DNA of 42,797 bases from positions 1 through 42,797 of the forward strand of contig JAJFTY010000194.1 of the NCBI GenBank assembly GCA_021372695.1, in the 5' to 3' direction. A program made the translations under genes and the position numbers. This stretch comes from Deltaproteobacteria bacterium (GTDB lineage Bacteria > Desulfobacterota > Syntrophia > Syntrophales > UBA5619). The notes below the pieces were generated by a model that worked only from the letters and a program-made list of their open reading frames with translations, did no database searches and was not told where the DNA came from. Numbering within the stretch: position 1 is the first letter of the stretch; the number at the start of each line of letters is the position of its first letter. Shown here piece after piece: positions 42,736 to 42,797 of the stretch.

Positions 42736-42797
42736 GGCTGTCGAGTTCCTCCCTCCCGCAAGGCGGGTTTCTTCTTCGGACCGATGATCGACAGATA

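Overview
The window is 42.8 kb of GC-rich bacterial chromosome with densely packed genes on both strands. Gene content (branched-chain amino-acid type ABC importer, alanine dehydrogenase, malonate/methylmalonate-semialdehyde dehydrogenase, three transcarbamoylases with carbamate kinase, tagaturonate epimerase, a multi-PAS hybrid kinase, dockerin-like secreted proteins and a probable UGA-decoding selenoprotein) suggests an anaerobic, amino-acid or ureide fermenting bacterium, possibly of the Desulfobacterota/Syntrophales kind. That assignment is inference; no rRNA or tRNA gene is visible to anchor it.

Layout. 1-4.9 kb (minus): the start of a secreted beta-helix/dockerin-like protein, a 1189-residue hybrid sensor kinase and an iron-sulfur flavoprotein-like reductase. 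5.0-6.5 kb (plus): a MerR-family regulator behind a MerR-type 19-bp-spacer promoter, then a MerB (organomercurial lyase) homologue interrupted by two in-frame UGA codons. 6.5-13.6 kb (minus): enolase-superfamily enzyme and universal stress protein, DUF2846-like lipoprotein, NHL beta-propeller, EipA/DUF1134-like protein, a YD-repeat secreted protein and an AbrB-type membrane protein. 13.8-30.3 kb: a divergent metabolic locus. Minus strand: carbamate kinase, ornithine transcarbamoylase, aspartate-transcarbamoylase-like enzyme, amidohydrolase. Plus strand: GntR/FadR regulator, a third transcarbamoylase, five Liv-type ABC genes, CoA-acylating semialdehyde dehydrogenase, class III aminotransferase, alanine dehydrogenase, strong terminator. 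30.4-42.8 kb: FmdB-like zinc ribbon, MFS transporter, decayed MFS pseudogene, DEAD-box helicase, typA/bipA, uxaE, a 174-nt imperfect palindrome, pcnB, a cytochrome b/molybdoenzyme pair and an internally deleted cyclase-family gene.

Main result. The two UGA codons in the MerB homologue fall exactly on the positions of the catalytic cysteines of MerB (Cys96 and Cys159 in the plasmid R831b enzyme). Each is followed by a hairpin at a bacterial-SECIS-like distance, and the reading frame stays MerB-like through and beyond both. The simplest reading is an organomercurial-lyase-like protein with two active-site selenocysteines; whether this has been described elsewhere cannot be checked here.

Second result. 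The 13.8-30.3 kb locus can be read as one route: uptake of a carbamoylated or ureido amino compound, phosphorolysis by a transcarbamoylase, ATP from carbamoyl phosphate through carbamate kinase, and conversion of the amine (beta-alanine or an analogue) by transamination, CoA-acylating oxidation and alanine dehydrogenase. The substrate is inferred from gene content only.
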